DNA from: Gemmatimonadota bacterium
GTDB taxonomy: Bacteria > Gemmatimonadota > Gemmatimonadetes > Gemmatimonadales > Gemmatimonadaceae
NCBI GenBank assembly: GCA_021324775.1
Contig: JAJPIM010000044.1
Location: 1 to 64,000 of the forward strand
Direction: 5' to 3'
Length of the DNA stretch: 64,000 nucleotides
Positions 8,512-15,899 of the stretch are shown piece after piece (position 1 is the stretch's first letter; every line of letters starts with the position of its first letter). A program made the position numbers and the translations under genes. The notes below the pieces were generated by a model, which was not told where the DNA came from, did no database searches, and was given only the letters and a program-made list of their open reading frames with translations.

Positions 8512-8601
8512 CTAGCGACGCGCCTTTTTCCGGCCGCCCTTCTTCGCCGACTTTCTCGCCGACTTCTTGGCGCCCTTCCTCTTGCCTTTCTTGGCTGCCA
8601 T
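8512..8601 (-). CDS. 29-aa Lys/Arg-rich peptide (histone-tail-like)
   Basis: This gene is too short for ordinary gene finding. On the minus strand an ATG at 8601 opens a 29-codon frame ending in TAG at 8512-8514. A GGAG Shine-Dalgarno lies 8 nt before the ATG (8610-8613). The peptide has 11 Lys and 5 Arg in 29 residues, the rest being almost only Ala, Gly and Ser, in a repeating pattern such as KKSARKSAKK. That composition is like the tails of histone H1-like and other DNA-compacting proteins. It most likely binds DNA or RNA, but could also be a short ribosome-associated peptide. No Asp or Glu is present. Composition plus Shine-Dalgarno make a chance frame unlikely. Confidence 0.65.
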   Translation of the reverse strand: MAAKKGKRKGAKKSARKSAKKGGRKKARR

Positions 8602-9639
8602 ACAATCAGCTCCATTGGTGGAGTGAAACACCCGGCCGATCCCCCGGTGGAGCGGCAGGCGCGGTCCCATCGGATCCGGCGTGAAGCCGGACGGATGAGA
8701 GCCGAGGATGCACGGTCGCTTCAGGACCCGTGCAGCGGAAGCGCGCGGTCATCGCGCGCGAAAGTTCATGTGTGCCGAAACCGCCGTGGCGCGTGCTCAC
8801 GATCCGGCCACGCAGGCGTCTGCGCCCGGTACCGCCGTCGTCGCGAATCCGATCGAGGCGGGGATCACGCCACTCCCGCGGAGGCGAGAGAACCAGCCAG
8901 AGCGGTGGGCGCGGGTGCGCCGTCCATCTCGCCTGACCGAAGCCGTGTTCGCGCCCTGATACCTGGTGGTGCGACACTCCGCCCTTGCGGCTGGTGAGCG
9001 GCACCATCTACGCTGGCGGCGCGAGCAATCATGCAATGCGAAAACCGTGAACTGAGATATCGGACTCGCTGTGTGACTGGTGATGCGCGAACGGACCGTC
9101 GTTGTCCGCATCGCGAATATAGGACGCACCAAAATGCATTGCAATACGTAAAAGTTGTGGAATCACGATTCATGGATGCGAATCGACGTGCGATCCCGGG
9201 GTTCAGCTCGCCGGATGCAGCGCACGCATCGCGACCCCGATCGATGCGATTGCATGCGGTCACGCGGCGAATGTACATGCCGATGGACGCATCGCGCGAT
9301 CAATCGCCCGCTGCCCGATGCACGCATCGCCGGTGCGATTTCATCGCGTTTTTCATAGGAGAATCGTGCTGCGCGCGACAACGCCGCGTGCCGGCCGATG
9401 ACGCGTCGGGCGCGGCATCGCGCCGCGCAGCGCGGCCGCGCATCCGGGTCTCGTGGCGCATCGCGGGGATCGCGGGATCATACCGGTCAGCCCCGCCTCG
9501 CGCGGCCGAACCGCACGCAGATCCGCGGTGCGGCTTGGGATGACCCTTCCCGTGTATTGCGACCCTCGCGGCGTCGCGCGGCGTCGCGCGGTGCCGTTCA
9601 TCGGCTGGCGCCGCCGGTCCCGGCGTGCGAGCTTTCGGT
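8602..9639. other. About 1 kb without a recognisable protein gene
   Basis: No frame here encodes anything with family features; the longer ones are low-complexity Arg/Ser/Pro translations. The first 400 bp may hold the promoter of the basic peptide gene. From about 9030 to 9365 the DNA is richer in A+T than its surroundings and rich in CGCATCG/CGATGCG sites and short palindromes. It may hold a non-coding RNA or the leader of tdh, since a clear intrinsic terminator closes the segment at 9640. Confidence 0.5.
9335..9353 (+). terminator. Short terminator-like hairpin
   Basis: GCGAT-TTC-ATCGC (9335-9347) is followed by GTTTTT. The stem is only 5 bp, so this is a weak candidate, but it ends the motif-rich segment. 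Confidence 0.35.
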
Positions 9640-9669
9640 CCGCGCCGGTCATCTGGCGCGGTTTTTTTT
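9640..9669 (+). terminator. Intrinsic terminator just upstream of tdh (possible attenuator)
   Basis: A perfect 7-bp stem CCGCGCC (9640-9646) / GGCGCGG (9655-9661), loop GGTCATCT, is followed at once by eight T residues (9662-9669). It reads on the + strand and ends 25 bp before the tdh start, with no + protein gene within about 1.4 kb upstream. It therefore either ends an unlisted RNA or works as a regulated attenuator in the tdh-kbl leader. Confidence 0.8.
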
Positions 9670-9694
9670 CCTCTGGCTTGGAGCAGATCTCTCG

Positions 9695-10720
9695 GTGCGC
9701 GCTCTCGTAAAACGAACGGCCGGCCCCGGCCTGGTGCTCACGGAAGTCCCGACACCCACGATTCGGGCGGATGAGGTGCTCATCCGCGTCCGGCGCGCCG
9801 GTGTCTGCGGCACGGACGTACACATCTACACCTGGGATGACTGGGCCAAGGGACGCATCAAACCGCCGATCATCGTCGGTCACGAGTTCGCCGGAGACGT
9901 CGTCTCGACCGGCCCGCTCGTCACCGATGTCCAGGTCGGCGACCGCGTGACGGCCGAAGGCCATATCGTCGACGGCCACTGCCTGCTCTGCCGGACCGGC
10001 AACTCGCACGTCTGCCCCTACACCCGGATCATCGGCGTGGACCGCGACGGATGCTTCGCGGATTTCATCGCCATGCCGGCGACCAATGTCTGGCGCCTGG
10101 ATCCCGCGATCTCCTATGAAATCGGCGGCATCCACGATCCAATGGGCAATGCGTTCCATACCGCGCTGACCGCCGAGATCCCGGGCGCCAATGTGCTGAT
10201 CACGGGGTGCGGTCCGATCGGTCTGTTCGCGGTGGGAATCTGCAAAGCGGCCGGTGCCGCACGCGTCATCGCATCCGATATCAACGAGACCCGCCTGGCG
10301 CTCGCCCGCCGCATGGGCGCCGACGATGTCGTCCACCCCGGCGAAGCCGATGCCGTCGTCCGTGGCGCAACGGATGGCCTGGGCGCCGATGTCGTCCTCG
10401 AGATGTCGGGCGTGCCCGCCGCCGTTCACCAGGCGCTCGATCTTGTCCGCGTCGGCGGCCGCGTCCAGATGCTCGGCATTCCCGCCCGGCCCATGGAGAT
10501 CAACCTCGCGACGCAGGTGATCTTCAAGGGCATCACGATCTACGGCGTTGTCGGCCGGCGGATGTACGACACGTGGATCTTGATGAGCCGGTTTCTGCGG
10601 TCCGGCCGGTTCGACCCCACACCCGTCATCACGCACCGCTTCCCGCTCGAAGCCGTAGACGAGGCGATGCGCGTCATCCAGCAGGGAGAAGCCGGGAAGG
10701 TCGTCTTTGAAATCGGCTGA
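9695..10720 (+). CDS. tdh: L-threonine 3-dehydrogenase
   Basis: Oxidises L-threonine to 2-amino-3-ketobutyrate with NAD; kbl downstream completes conversion to glycine and acetyl-CoA. The frame runs open from 9398, but the GTG at 9695 with an upstream GGAG gives 341 aa, exactly the E. coli length, and aligns the catalytic zinc residues at Cys38, His63 and Glu64. The NAD-binding loop reads GCGPIGLFAVG. The structural-zinc loop is odd: Cys96, Cys99 and Cys107 are present but position 93 is Asp, so zinc would be held by Asp plus three Cys or not at all. An intrinsic terminator lies between 9640 and 9669, directly before the start. Confidence 0.96.
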   Translation: MRALVKRTAGPGLVLTEVPTPTIRADEVLIRVRRAGVCGTDVHIYTWDDWAKGRIKPPIIVGHEFAGDVVSTGPLVTDVQVGDRVTAEGHIVDGHCLLCRTGNSHVCPYTRIIGVDRDGCFADFIAMPATNVWRLDPAISYEIGGIHDPMGNAFHTALTAEIPGANVLITGCGPIGLFAVGICKAAGAARVIASDINETRLALARRMGADDVVHPGEADAVVRGATDGLGADVVLEMSGVPAAVHQALDLVRVGGRVQMLGIPARPMEINLATQVIFKGITIYGVVGRRMYDTWILMSRFLRSGRFDPTPVITHRFPLEAVDEAMRVIQQGEAGKVVFEIG

Positions 10721-10729
10721 CGCTGCCCA

Positions 10730-10735
10730 TATCAT
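10730..10735 (+). promoter_or_regulatory. -10-like box 6 nt before kbl ATG
   Basis: TATCAT with 6 nt to the ATG at 10742 and no Shine-Dalgarno, in the 21-bp tdh-kbl gap. This suggests an extra leaderless transcript for kbl in addition to read-through from tdh. Confidence 0.35.
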
Positions 10736-10741
10736 TCGCCG

Positions 10742-11959
10742 ATGGCCGCCACCACCCAGCCGACCCCGTTTGCGGCCAGCATGGCCGCGGAGATCGATCA
10801 GCTCAAGCGCGATCGGGTCTACAAGCGCCTGAATTATCTCGAGAGCCCACAGGGTCCCCGGGTCCGCATGGAAGGCCGCGGCGAGATCCTGATCCTCTCC
10901 TCCAACAACTACCTCGGCCTCTGCGATGAGCCCAGCGTCGTCCAGGCCGGCATCGCCGGGCTGCAGACCCTCGGCGCCGGTACCGCCAGCGTGCGGTTCA
11001 TCTGCGGCACATTCGCCATCCACCGGACACTGGAGGCCGAGCTCGCCCGCTTCGTGGGCACCGAATCGTCGCTGTCGTTCGTATCGGCGTGGAACGCCAA
11101 CGAGGGGTTCACCGCCACCGTCGTCGGCGAAGGCGATGCGGTCCTGTCCGATGCCCTCAACCACGCATCCATCATCGACTCGATGCGGCTGGCCAAGGCG
11201 ATCACCAAGTGCACGACCGCCGTCTACCGGCACGGGGACATGGACGACCTCGTGGCCAAGCTGGAAGCGACGCGCGGCGCCCGCCGCAGGATCATCTGGA
11301 CCGATGGCATCTTCTCGATGGAAGGCAGCATCGCCAAACTCCCGTCGATCCTCGAGATCGCCCGCCGGTTCGGCGCGATCGTCGTCGTCGACGATTCGCA
11401 CGCCACCGGCGTGATCGGCGAAACTGGCCGCGGCACGCCCGAACACTGCGGGGTCTTCGGCGAGGTCGATGTGATCACCTCCACCCTGGGCAAAGCACTC
11501 GGCGGCGCGTCGGGCGGGTTCGTCGCGGGCCCCGAAGCCGTGTGCGACATCCTCACGCAGCGCTCACGCCCACAGCTATTCTCGAACGCGCTCCCGCCAA
11601 CGGTCGCGTCGAGCGCGCTCGCCGCGGTGCAGTTCGTGGCCGCCCACCCGGAGCGCGTACGCACGCTTCGGGACAACACACGCTACTTCCGCGAGCAGAT
11701 CAGCGAGGCGGGGTTCAAGCCGCTCGCGGGTGAGACGCCGATCGTCCCGATCATCGTCGGCGAAACCGCGACCGCGATTCAGATGAGCGACATGCTGCTC
11801 GACGAAGGCGTATTCGTGACGGGGTTCGGATACCCCGTGGTGCCCAAAGGCGAAGCCCGCGTCCGCTGCCAGTTGAGCGCCGCGCATACACGCGCGGATC
11901 TGGACCAGGCCATCGCCGCCTTCAAGACCGTGGGCCGCAAAGCGGGGATCATCAAATAG
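10742..11959 (+). CDS. kbl: 2-amino-3-ketobutyrate CoA ligase (glycine C-acetyltransferase)
   Basis: A PLP enzyme of the alpha-oxoamine synthase family that splits 2-amino-3-ketobutyrate with CoA into glycine and acetyl-CoA. At 405 aa it is of normal length. Visible motifs are the SSNNYLGLC entry segment, GTGTAS-like GAGTASVRFICGT, the VDDSHATGVIGETGRGTPEH stretch with the PLP-contacting Asp and His, and STLGKALGGASGG with the Schiff-base lysine. It lies 21 bp after tdh, forming the usual threonine-degradation pair. A close relative, serine palmitoyltransferase-like synthase, is less likely given the tdh partner. Confidence 0.96.
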   Translation: MAATTQPTPFAASMAAEIDQLKRDRVYKRLNYLESPQGPRVRMEGRGEILILSSNNYLGLCDEPSVVQAGIAGLQTLGAGTASVRFICGTFAIHRTLEAELARFVGTESSLSFVSAWNANEGFTATVVGEGDAVLSDALNHASIIDSMRLAKAITKCTTAVYRHGDMDDLVAKLEATRGARRRIIWTDGIFSMEGSIAKLPSILEIARRFGAIVVVDDSHATGVIGETGRGTPEHCGVFGEVDVITSTLGKALGGASGGFVAGPEAVCDILTQRSRPQLFSNALPPTVASSALAAVQFVAAHPERVRTLRDNTRYFREQISEAGFKPLAGETPIVPIIVGETATAIQMSDMLLDEGVFVTGFGYPVVPKGEARVRCQLSAAHTRADLDQAIAAFKTVGRKAGIIK

Positions 11960-11980
11960 GGAGCCGGCCCCACCCAGTAG

Positions 11981-12014
11981 TTTCTACTTTCAACTTTCTA
12001 CTCTCTACTTTCTG
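11981..12014 (+). repeat. Heptanucleotide repeat array (TTTCTAC type)
   Basis: About five imperfect copies of a 7-bp unit related to TTTCTAC, 21 bp after kbl. The rest of the 291-bp gap up to 12250 holds no gene; CCGGG-N8-CCCGG near 12207 and TACACT at about 12231 are the only local signals before the next gene. Confidence 0.85.
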
Positions 12015-12250
12015 ATGCGGCACGAGACCGGGCGCGGCGGCACCGCTCCGGCCTCGTTTCATCCGCCTGCCGCCCCAACCCGCCCGCGACGACCGCCTCG
12101 GACAACTTGACCGAATCCGGTCAGGGTGCCCGGGCACCCTCCGTGACGCGGCCGCGTTGATCCTCGTCAGACGCTAGAAACGGCAGGGCCAACATCCCGC
12201 CGCCGGGCTTTATGACCCGGATGCGTCCATTACACTAGAGGTCTTTCGCC

Positions 12251-12967
12251 ATGCGGCTGAACCGAAGCCTGTGTGCCGGGCTCACCTTCCTCGCGCTAGC
12301 GCCCACGGCGGGTAAGGCGCAAGAAGGGCGTCTGTTCAACAACTCGTGGTTCTGGGGCCTGGGCGGCGGTGCGCTCACCTACTGGACCTCGACCACCGCG
12401 CACTCGCAGGCGCCGACGGTCAGCCTCGACTGGCTGATCACCCGCACACACTGGGCGCTGTACCTCGGGGCCGACCAGGCATTCTTCACGGCCAAGAATC
12501 TGACCTACACTGAAGTCGGCCGCCTCTACACCGACACGACGCTGACCAACTTCAACAACGTCTCCTACTACGCCCAGGCGCGCGTCCGCAACTCGCGGCA
12601 TATCGAAGGCGCGCTCATGGCGTTCCCCGGACACGGGATCCTTCGGCCGTACGCCGGCATCGGTATCAGCGCGAACTTCGTGCAGGGCGCGGAAATGACC
12701 TCCGCTCCGCCGGCACTCACGCCCGCCAACCAGTGGTTCCCGCAATTCTATCAGGATACTTACCGCCTCCAGGCCTCCGAATGGGTGTCGCCCTTGGCGA
12801 TCCTCGGACTCCAGGCGCAGCTCAGCCGCTTCTCCGTCTACGGCCAGGCGAAACTGTTCCCGCAGGACGCCGGCCAGTATAACCAGCGGTTCTTCACCGA
12901 CCAGGCGTTCTTCATGCTGCAGGCCGGTATCCGCATCAACGCGTCCACCGCAATCGGAAAGTTCTGA
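12251..12967 (+). CDS. Putative outer-membrane beta-barrel protein
   Basis: A 238-aa exported protein with a signal peptide of about 23 residues (hydrophobic LCAGLTFLALAPTAG, then an Ala-Gln cleavage site). The mature part alternates polar and hydrophobic residues, is rich in Tyr, Phe, Trp and Gly, and ends in Phe, as outer-membrane barrel proteins do. I do not recognise a named family. It stands alone between the tdh-kbl operon and a terminator-like hairpin, so it is probably transcribed by itself. Confidence 0.7.
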   Translation: MRLNRSLCAGLTFLALAPTAGKAQEGRLFNNSWFWGLGGGALTYWTSTTAHSQAPTVSLDWLITRTHWALYLGADQAFFTAKNLTYTEVGRLYTDTTLTNFNNVSYYAQARVRNSRHIEGALMAFPGHGILRPYAGIGISANFVQGAEMTSAPPALTPANQWFPQFYQDTYRLQASEWVSPLAILGLQAQLSRFSVYGQAKLFPQDAGQYNQRFFTDQAFFMLQAGIRINASTAIGKF

Positions 12968-13028
12968 CGCTGCTCTGAAGATGTTGGTGCTGGTGTAGGG
13001 CGTGGGTAGAGTTCGGGTATGACCGCAC

Positions 13029-13070
13029 GAAGGCCGGCTTGCAGCAGCGCTGCAGCCGGCCTTCGTTCTT
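13029..13070 (+). terminator. Hairpin terminator, second copy of the 8364 type
   Basis: GAAGGCCGGC-T-TGCA pairs with TGCAGCCGGCCTTC (13029-13064, one bulged T), followed by GTTCTTTCC. Its arms are almost the same as those of the hairpin at 8364-8398, so this is a recurring element placed after + genes. Confidence 0.7.
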
Positions 13071-13108
13071 TCCTGCCGCCGCACCGCACGGCCGCACCCG
13101 CGGCTTTT

Positions 13109-13187
13109 GTCTACTTTCTACTTTCTGTATTGCTACTTTCTCTTTCTGTATTGCTACTTTCTACTTTCTGTATTGCGACTTTCTGAT
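13109..13187 (+). repeat. Heptanucleotide repeat array with longer composite unit
   Basis: Copies of CTACTTT-type heptamers alternate with CTTTCTGTATTG, giving a higher-order unit repeated three times. The array supplies the last codons and the TAG stop of the minus-strand glycosylase gene. Confidence 0.85.
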
Positions 13188-13927
13188 CGTTTGCTTTCGC
13201 CGCCGAATGCCTCGGTCACGAAATGCGACGGCGTGCGCGACACGTACGGGCTGTCACGGACGTAGAAGCGGCACGGCAGTTCGGCTGCCCGCGTGATACC
13301 GATCCGCGGCGATACGACCACGAGCGAGTCCGGAATGTCATGGCCCGCACGGATCGTGAGCGGCGGCCGCAGCAGCGTCACGCCGTTCAGCCGGCCGTCG
13401 ATCCCCAGCGCCGCGCAGAGCTTGCCCGGCCCGTTGGTCAGATCCCGGTCGCGGCGACCCACGCCGTCCAGCGTTGCCGCCCGCGCACCCTTCCGCCGTG
13501 CACCACCGCGCACCCACCGGCGGCGACGCATGAGCGCAAGGCCATCCACCGGCTCGAGACCCCGGATCAGTACCGCCGTCCCCGCCCCGTGCCGGCCCGC
13601 CACGGCGTTCACGCACCAGTGCACGCCGTAGATGAAGTAGACGTACGCGGAGCCCGGCCGGCCGAAGAGGTGGCGCGTCCGCGCCGTGAGACCCGCGGCA
13701 GCATGACTCGCGGGATCGGACGGGCCGAGGTACGCCTCGGTCTCCACGATTCGTCCCGACGCCCGCCCGTCGGGGGTCTCACACTCCAGCACGGCCCCGA
13801 GCAGCGCCCGCGCCACGACCTTCGAGTCCCGTTCGTAGAACGACCGAGGGAGTGGGCGGCGCCGGGCGGCGTTCGCTACCACTCCCTCAGTTCCCGACGC
13901 CGGCCGGTGCGCGCGCGCACCGCCCAT
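13154..13927 (-). CDS. DNA-3-methyladenine glycosylase (AAG/Mpg family)
   Basis: Removes alkylated purines from DNA in base excision repair. The 257-aa reading from the ATG at 13927, 4 bp after the NYN gene, contains the family core: FYERDSKVVARALLGAVL, the catalytic-Glu segment GRIVETEAYLGPSDPASHA, the HLFGRPGSAYVYFIYGVHWC substrate pocket, and LTNGPGKLCAALGI. The length is slightly above the family norm because the last residues (a Ser/Glu/Arg-rich tail) are translated from the heptamer repeat array, which also gives the stop codon. Confidence 0.92.
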   Translation of the reverse strand: MGGARAHRPASGTEGVVANAARRRPLPRSFYERDSKVVARALLGAVLECETPDGRASGRIVETEAYLGPSDPASHAAAGLTARTRHLFGRPGSAYVYFIYGVHWCVNAVAGRHGAGTAVLIRGLEPVDGLALMRRRRWVRGGARRKGARAATLDGVGRRDRDLTNGPGKLCAALGIDGRLNGVTLLRPPLTIRAGHDIPDSLVVVSPRIGITRAAELPCRFYVRDSPYVSRTPSHFVTEAFGGESKRSESRNTESRK

Positions 13928-13931
13928 GCAC

Positions 13932-15737
13932 TCATCCGTCCGTGCTCTTGGCCGGCGTACGGGTCCGCCCGCGCTTCGCCTTCGCTGCCGGTCCGGCTGC
14001 AGCGGACCCGCTGGTCTCGGACGCACCGCCACGCTTGGTACGCGCACGCGGCCGCTTCGCCGTCGCCCGCGGCTTGGCCGCCGGTTCGTCGACCGCAACT
14101 GCCGGCTCCTCGGTCGCGACCGATACTTCACCACCGGGCGAATCCACCACGCCGACCGACAGCAGTTCCGGAGGCAGCGCTCCGCCCCGGCCGCCGAACG
14201 CGCCGCGCCGCGAGCCACGCGGCCCCAGCCCGCGCGGCGCCGCCGGTGCCGCAGCCGGAGCCGGACCATTGGCTCCCGTCCGTGCACCCGCCGCCACGTT
14301 CAGTTGCTCGGTCACGGGCGCCGCTGTCGCCGCGAGTGCGACATCGTAGTCATCGCCACGACGGCGCACATCGATCACATCCGCGTCGTGCGCGTCCCGC
14401 AGGATCCGAGAGAAGTTCCGCTCGCTCAGGCTGTCGCTGTCCCGCCCGAGTAGTTCCGCCGCCTTGGCGCGGACATCTGACGCGCGCACCGCACCGTCAC
14501 CGGCGACGAGTGCCGCCACCGCACGCCGCACCAGATCGAACGCCTCTTCACGCGTGAGGCGCTCGCCCGACACGCCGATCGCCGGCTCCGCCGGATGTGC
14601 GTTCGCCACCCGACTGTCCGCGTGGGCAGTGGACTCGGGCGCGGCCACCGTCCCGTCGATCGCACCCGCCGCGTCCTGCACCGGCGCCTCAGCCCCGACG
14701 TGACCCACCACCGGCGAGTGTGACTCCCGCCCCGCACGGCCCTCACGATCGCGCCCACGGCCACGACCACCACGCCGGCTCCGGCGCGGACGATCCTCAC
14801 TCCGCCCCTCGGCGGCGGGAGCGCCGGCGTGCCGTGCGGCCGGAGCAGGCGGACGCGTGGTATGCGTGGTGGCATGCGTGGTGGTGTGCGCCGGCGCACC
14901 GGCGGCCCCTGGTGCGCCCCCCGCAGGAGGCGCCACTTCGAGCTGGCCATTGTCCATCTTGGTCAGCGTCACGAGCCCGCGGTGGGCCGCTTCCTGCACG
15001 AACCGCGAGAACTTCGACATGCCGAGGTTCTTCTCGTCGAACGAGCTGTCGATCCCCTGCATGACTTGCTTGAGCCGGTCGGCGCGCATCACGTCGCCGT
15101 TACGCTGCATCCGGGCGATCGCCTCGCTGACGAGTTCCCACGGATCGCGCCGCGTCCCGCTCTGGTCCTCTTCGTCGCTGCGCACGAGTCCAGCCAGCGC
15201 GTTGTAGCTGAAGTACTCGTCGCAGTTCATGACCAGCAGGTCGCTCGATGATTCGCGGAGGCCGACTCCGATCACGTACTTGCCGTACTCTTTGAGCTTG
15301 ATCACCAGCGTCGAGAAGTCGGAGTCGCCCGACAGCAGGATGAACGTGCCGATCTCGGGACGCGTGAACACCAGCTCGAGCGCGTCGATCGCCAGCCGGA
15401 TGTCCGTTGCGTTCTTCTTCGACGAACCGTAGGCCGGTGCCATGATCATGTCGATCGACGACTCGGCCAGCGGGGCCACGTATTGCGGATAGCGGCGCCA
15501 ATCTGCGTAGGCGCGCCGGAGTTGCACTTTGCCCTTGATGATGTCCGACGAGAGGAGGGTCTTGAGCTCCGTTTGGAGGTCGGAGCGGATCCCCATCGTG
15601 ACGTTGTCGAAGTCGATCAGCAGGGCGGCATTGGGCGCGTAATTGATGGGCGCGGCAGCGGGTATCGTCACACTGGCAGGCCGGTGCACCGCCGTGGCAG
15701 GGCGCGCCGGCGTGTGGCGGGGTGAGCGTGGATTCAT
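13932..15737 (-). CDS. NYN-domain (LabA/DUF88) ribonuclease-like protein with OST-HTH-like segments
   Basis: A large protein (601 aa from the ATG at 15737; the frame is open to 15794, where an alternative start exists). Residues of about 40-200 form a NYN/PIN-like nuclease domain: ALLIDFDNV with the first catalytic Asp, then FILLSGDSDFSTLV with further acidic residues. Two winged-helix OST-HTH/LOTUS-like segments follow, the first containing DEKNLGMSKFSRFVQ and the second SLSERNFSRILRDAHD. Linkers are Ala/Pro/Arg-rich, including an RGG-like stretch, and the C-terminus is a basic low-complexity tail. It is likely an RNA-binding nuclease. Co-directional with the glycosylase 4 bp downstream. Confidence 0.85.
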   Translation of the reverse strand: MNPRSPRHTPARPATAVHRPASVTIPAAAPINYAPNAALLIDFDNVTMGIRSDLQTELKTLLSSDIIKGKVQLRRAYADWRRYPQYVAPLAESSIDMIMAPAYGSSKKNATDIRLAIDALELVFTRPEIGTFILLSGDSDFSTLVIKLKEYGKYVIGVGLRESSSDLLVMNCDEYFSYNALAGLVRSDEEDQSGTRRDPWELVSEAIARMQRNGDVMRADRLKQVMQGIDSSFDEKNLGMSKFSRFVQEAAHRGLVTLTKMDNGQLEVAPPAGGAPGAAGAPAHTTTHATTHTTRPPAPAARHAGAPAAEGRSEDRPRRSRRGGRGRGRDREGRAGRESHSPVVGHVGAEAPVQDAAGAIDGTVAAPESTAHADSRVANAHPAEPAIGVSGERLTREEAFDLVRRAVAALVAGDGAVRASDVRAKAAELLGRDSDSLSERNFSRILRDAHDADVIDVRRRGDDYDVALAATAAPVTEQLNVAAGARTGANGPAPAAAPAAPRGLGPRGSRRGAFGGRGGALPPELLSVGVVDSPGGEVSVATEEPAVAVDEPAAKPRATAKRPRARTKRGGASETSGSAAAGPAAKAKRGRTRTPAKSTDG

Positions 15738-15887
15738 GTATACGGGATGAAGGGATGGTCGGGGCACCGCGCGCGCTGGGCGCAAAACGGGCACTCGCGA
15801 CCTGCTAGCAGCCTACTACTACTCCAGTGGGGGAAATGTAGGAGGGGCGGAGGGCAGAGGCCAGAGGCGGGCGGAACAGCGCGGAAG

Positions 15888-15893
15888 TATACT
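15888..15893 (+). promoter_or_regulatory. -10 box placed for a leaderless kinase transcript
   Basis: TATACT with 6 nt to the ATG at 15900 and no Shine-Dalgarno. Transcription from such a box would start at or next to the A of ATG. Upstream is a purine-rich stretch (15829-15868) without a clear -35. Confidence 0.5.
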
Positions 15894-15899
15894 GGTCGC

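Noticed and set aside
9030-9694. Glycine or other known riboswitch before tdh
   Set aside because: I could not find the conserved core of any riboswitch I know; only the terminator supports regulation.
9540-9710. 56-codon + frame across the tdh terminator as a leader peptide
   Set aside because: No Shine-Dalgarno, Arg-rich low-complexity translation and no run of Thr or other regulatory codons.
9353-11446. 697-codon minus-strand frame over tdh-kbl
   Set aside because: Antisense shadow of two clear genes, with no family features in its translation.
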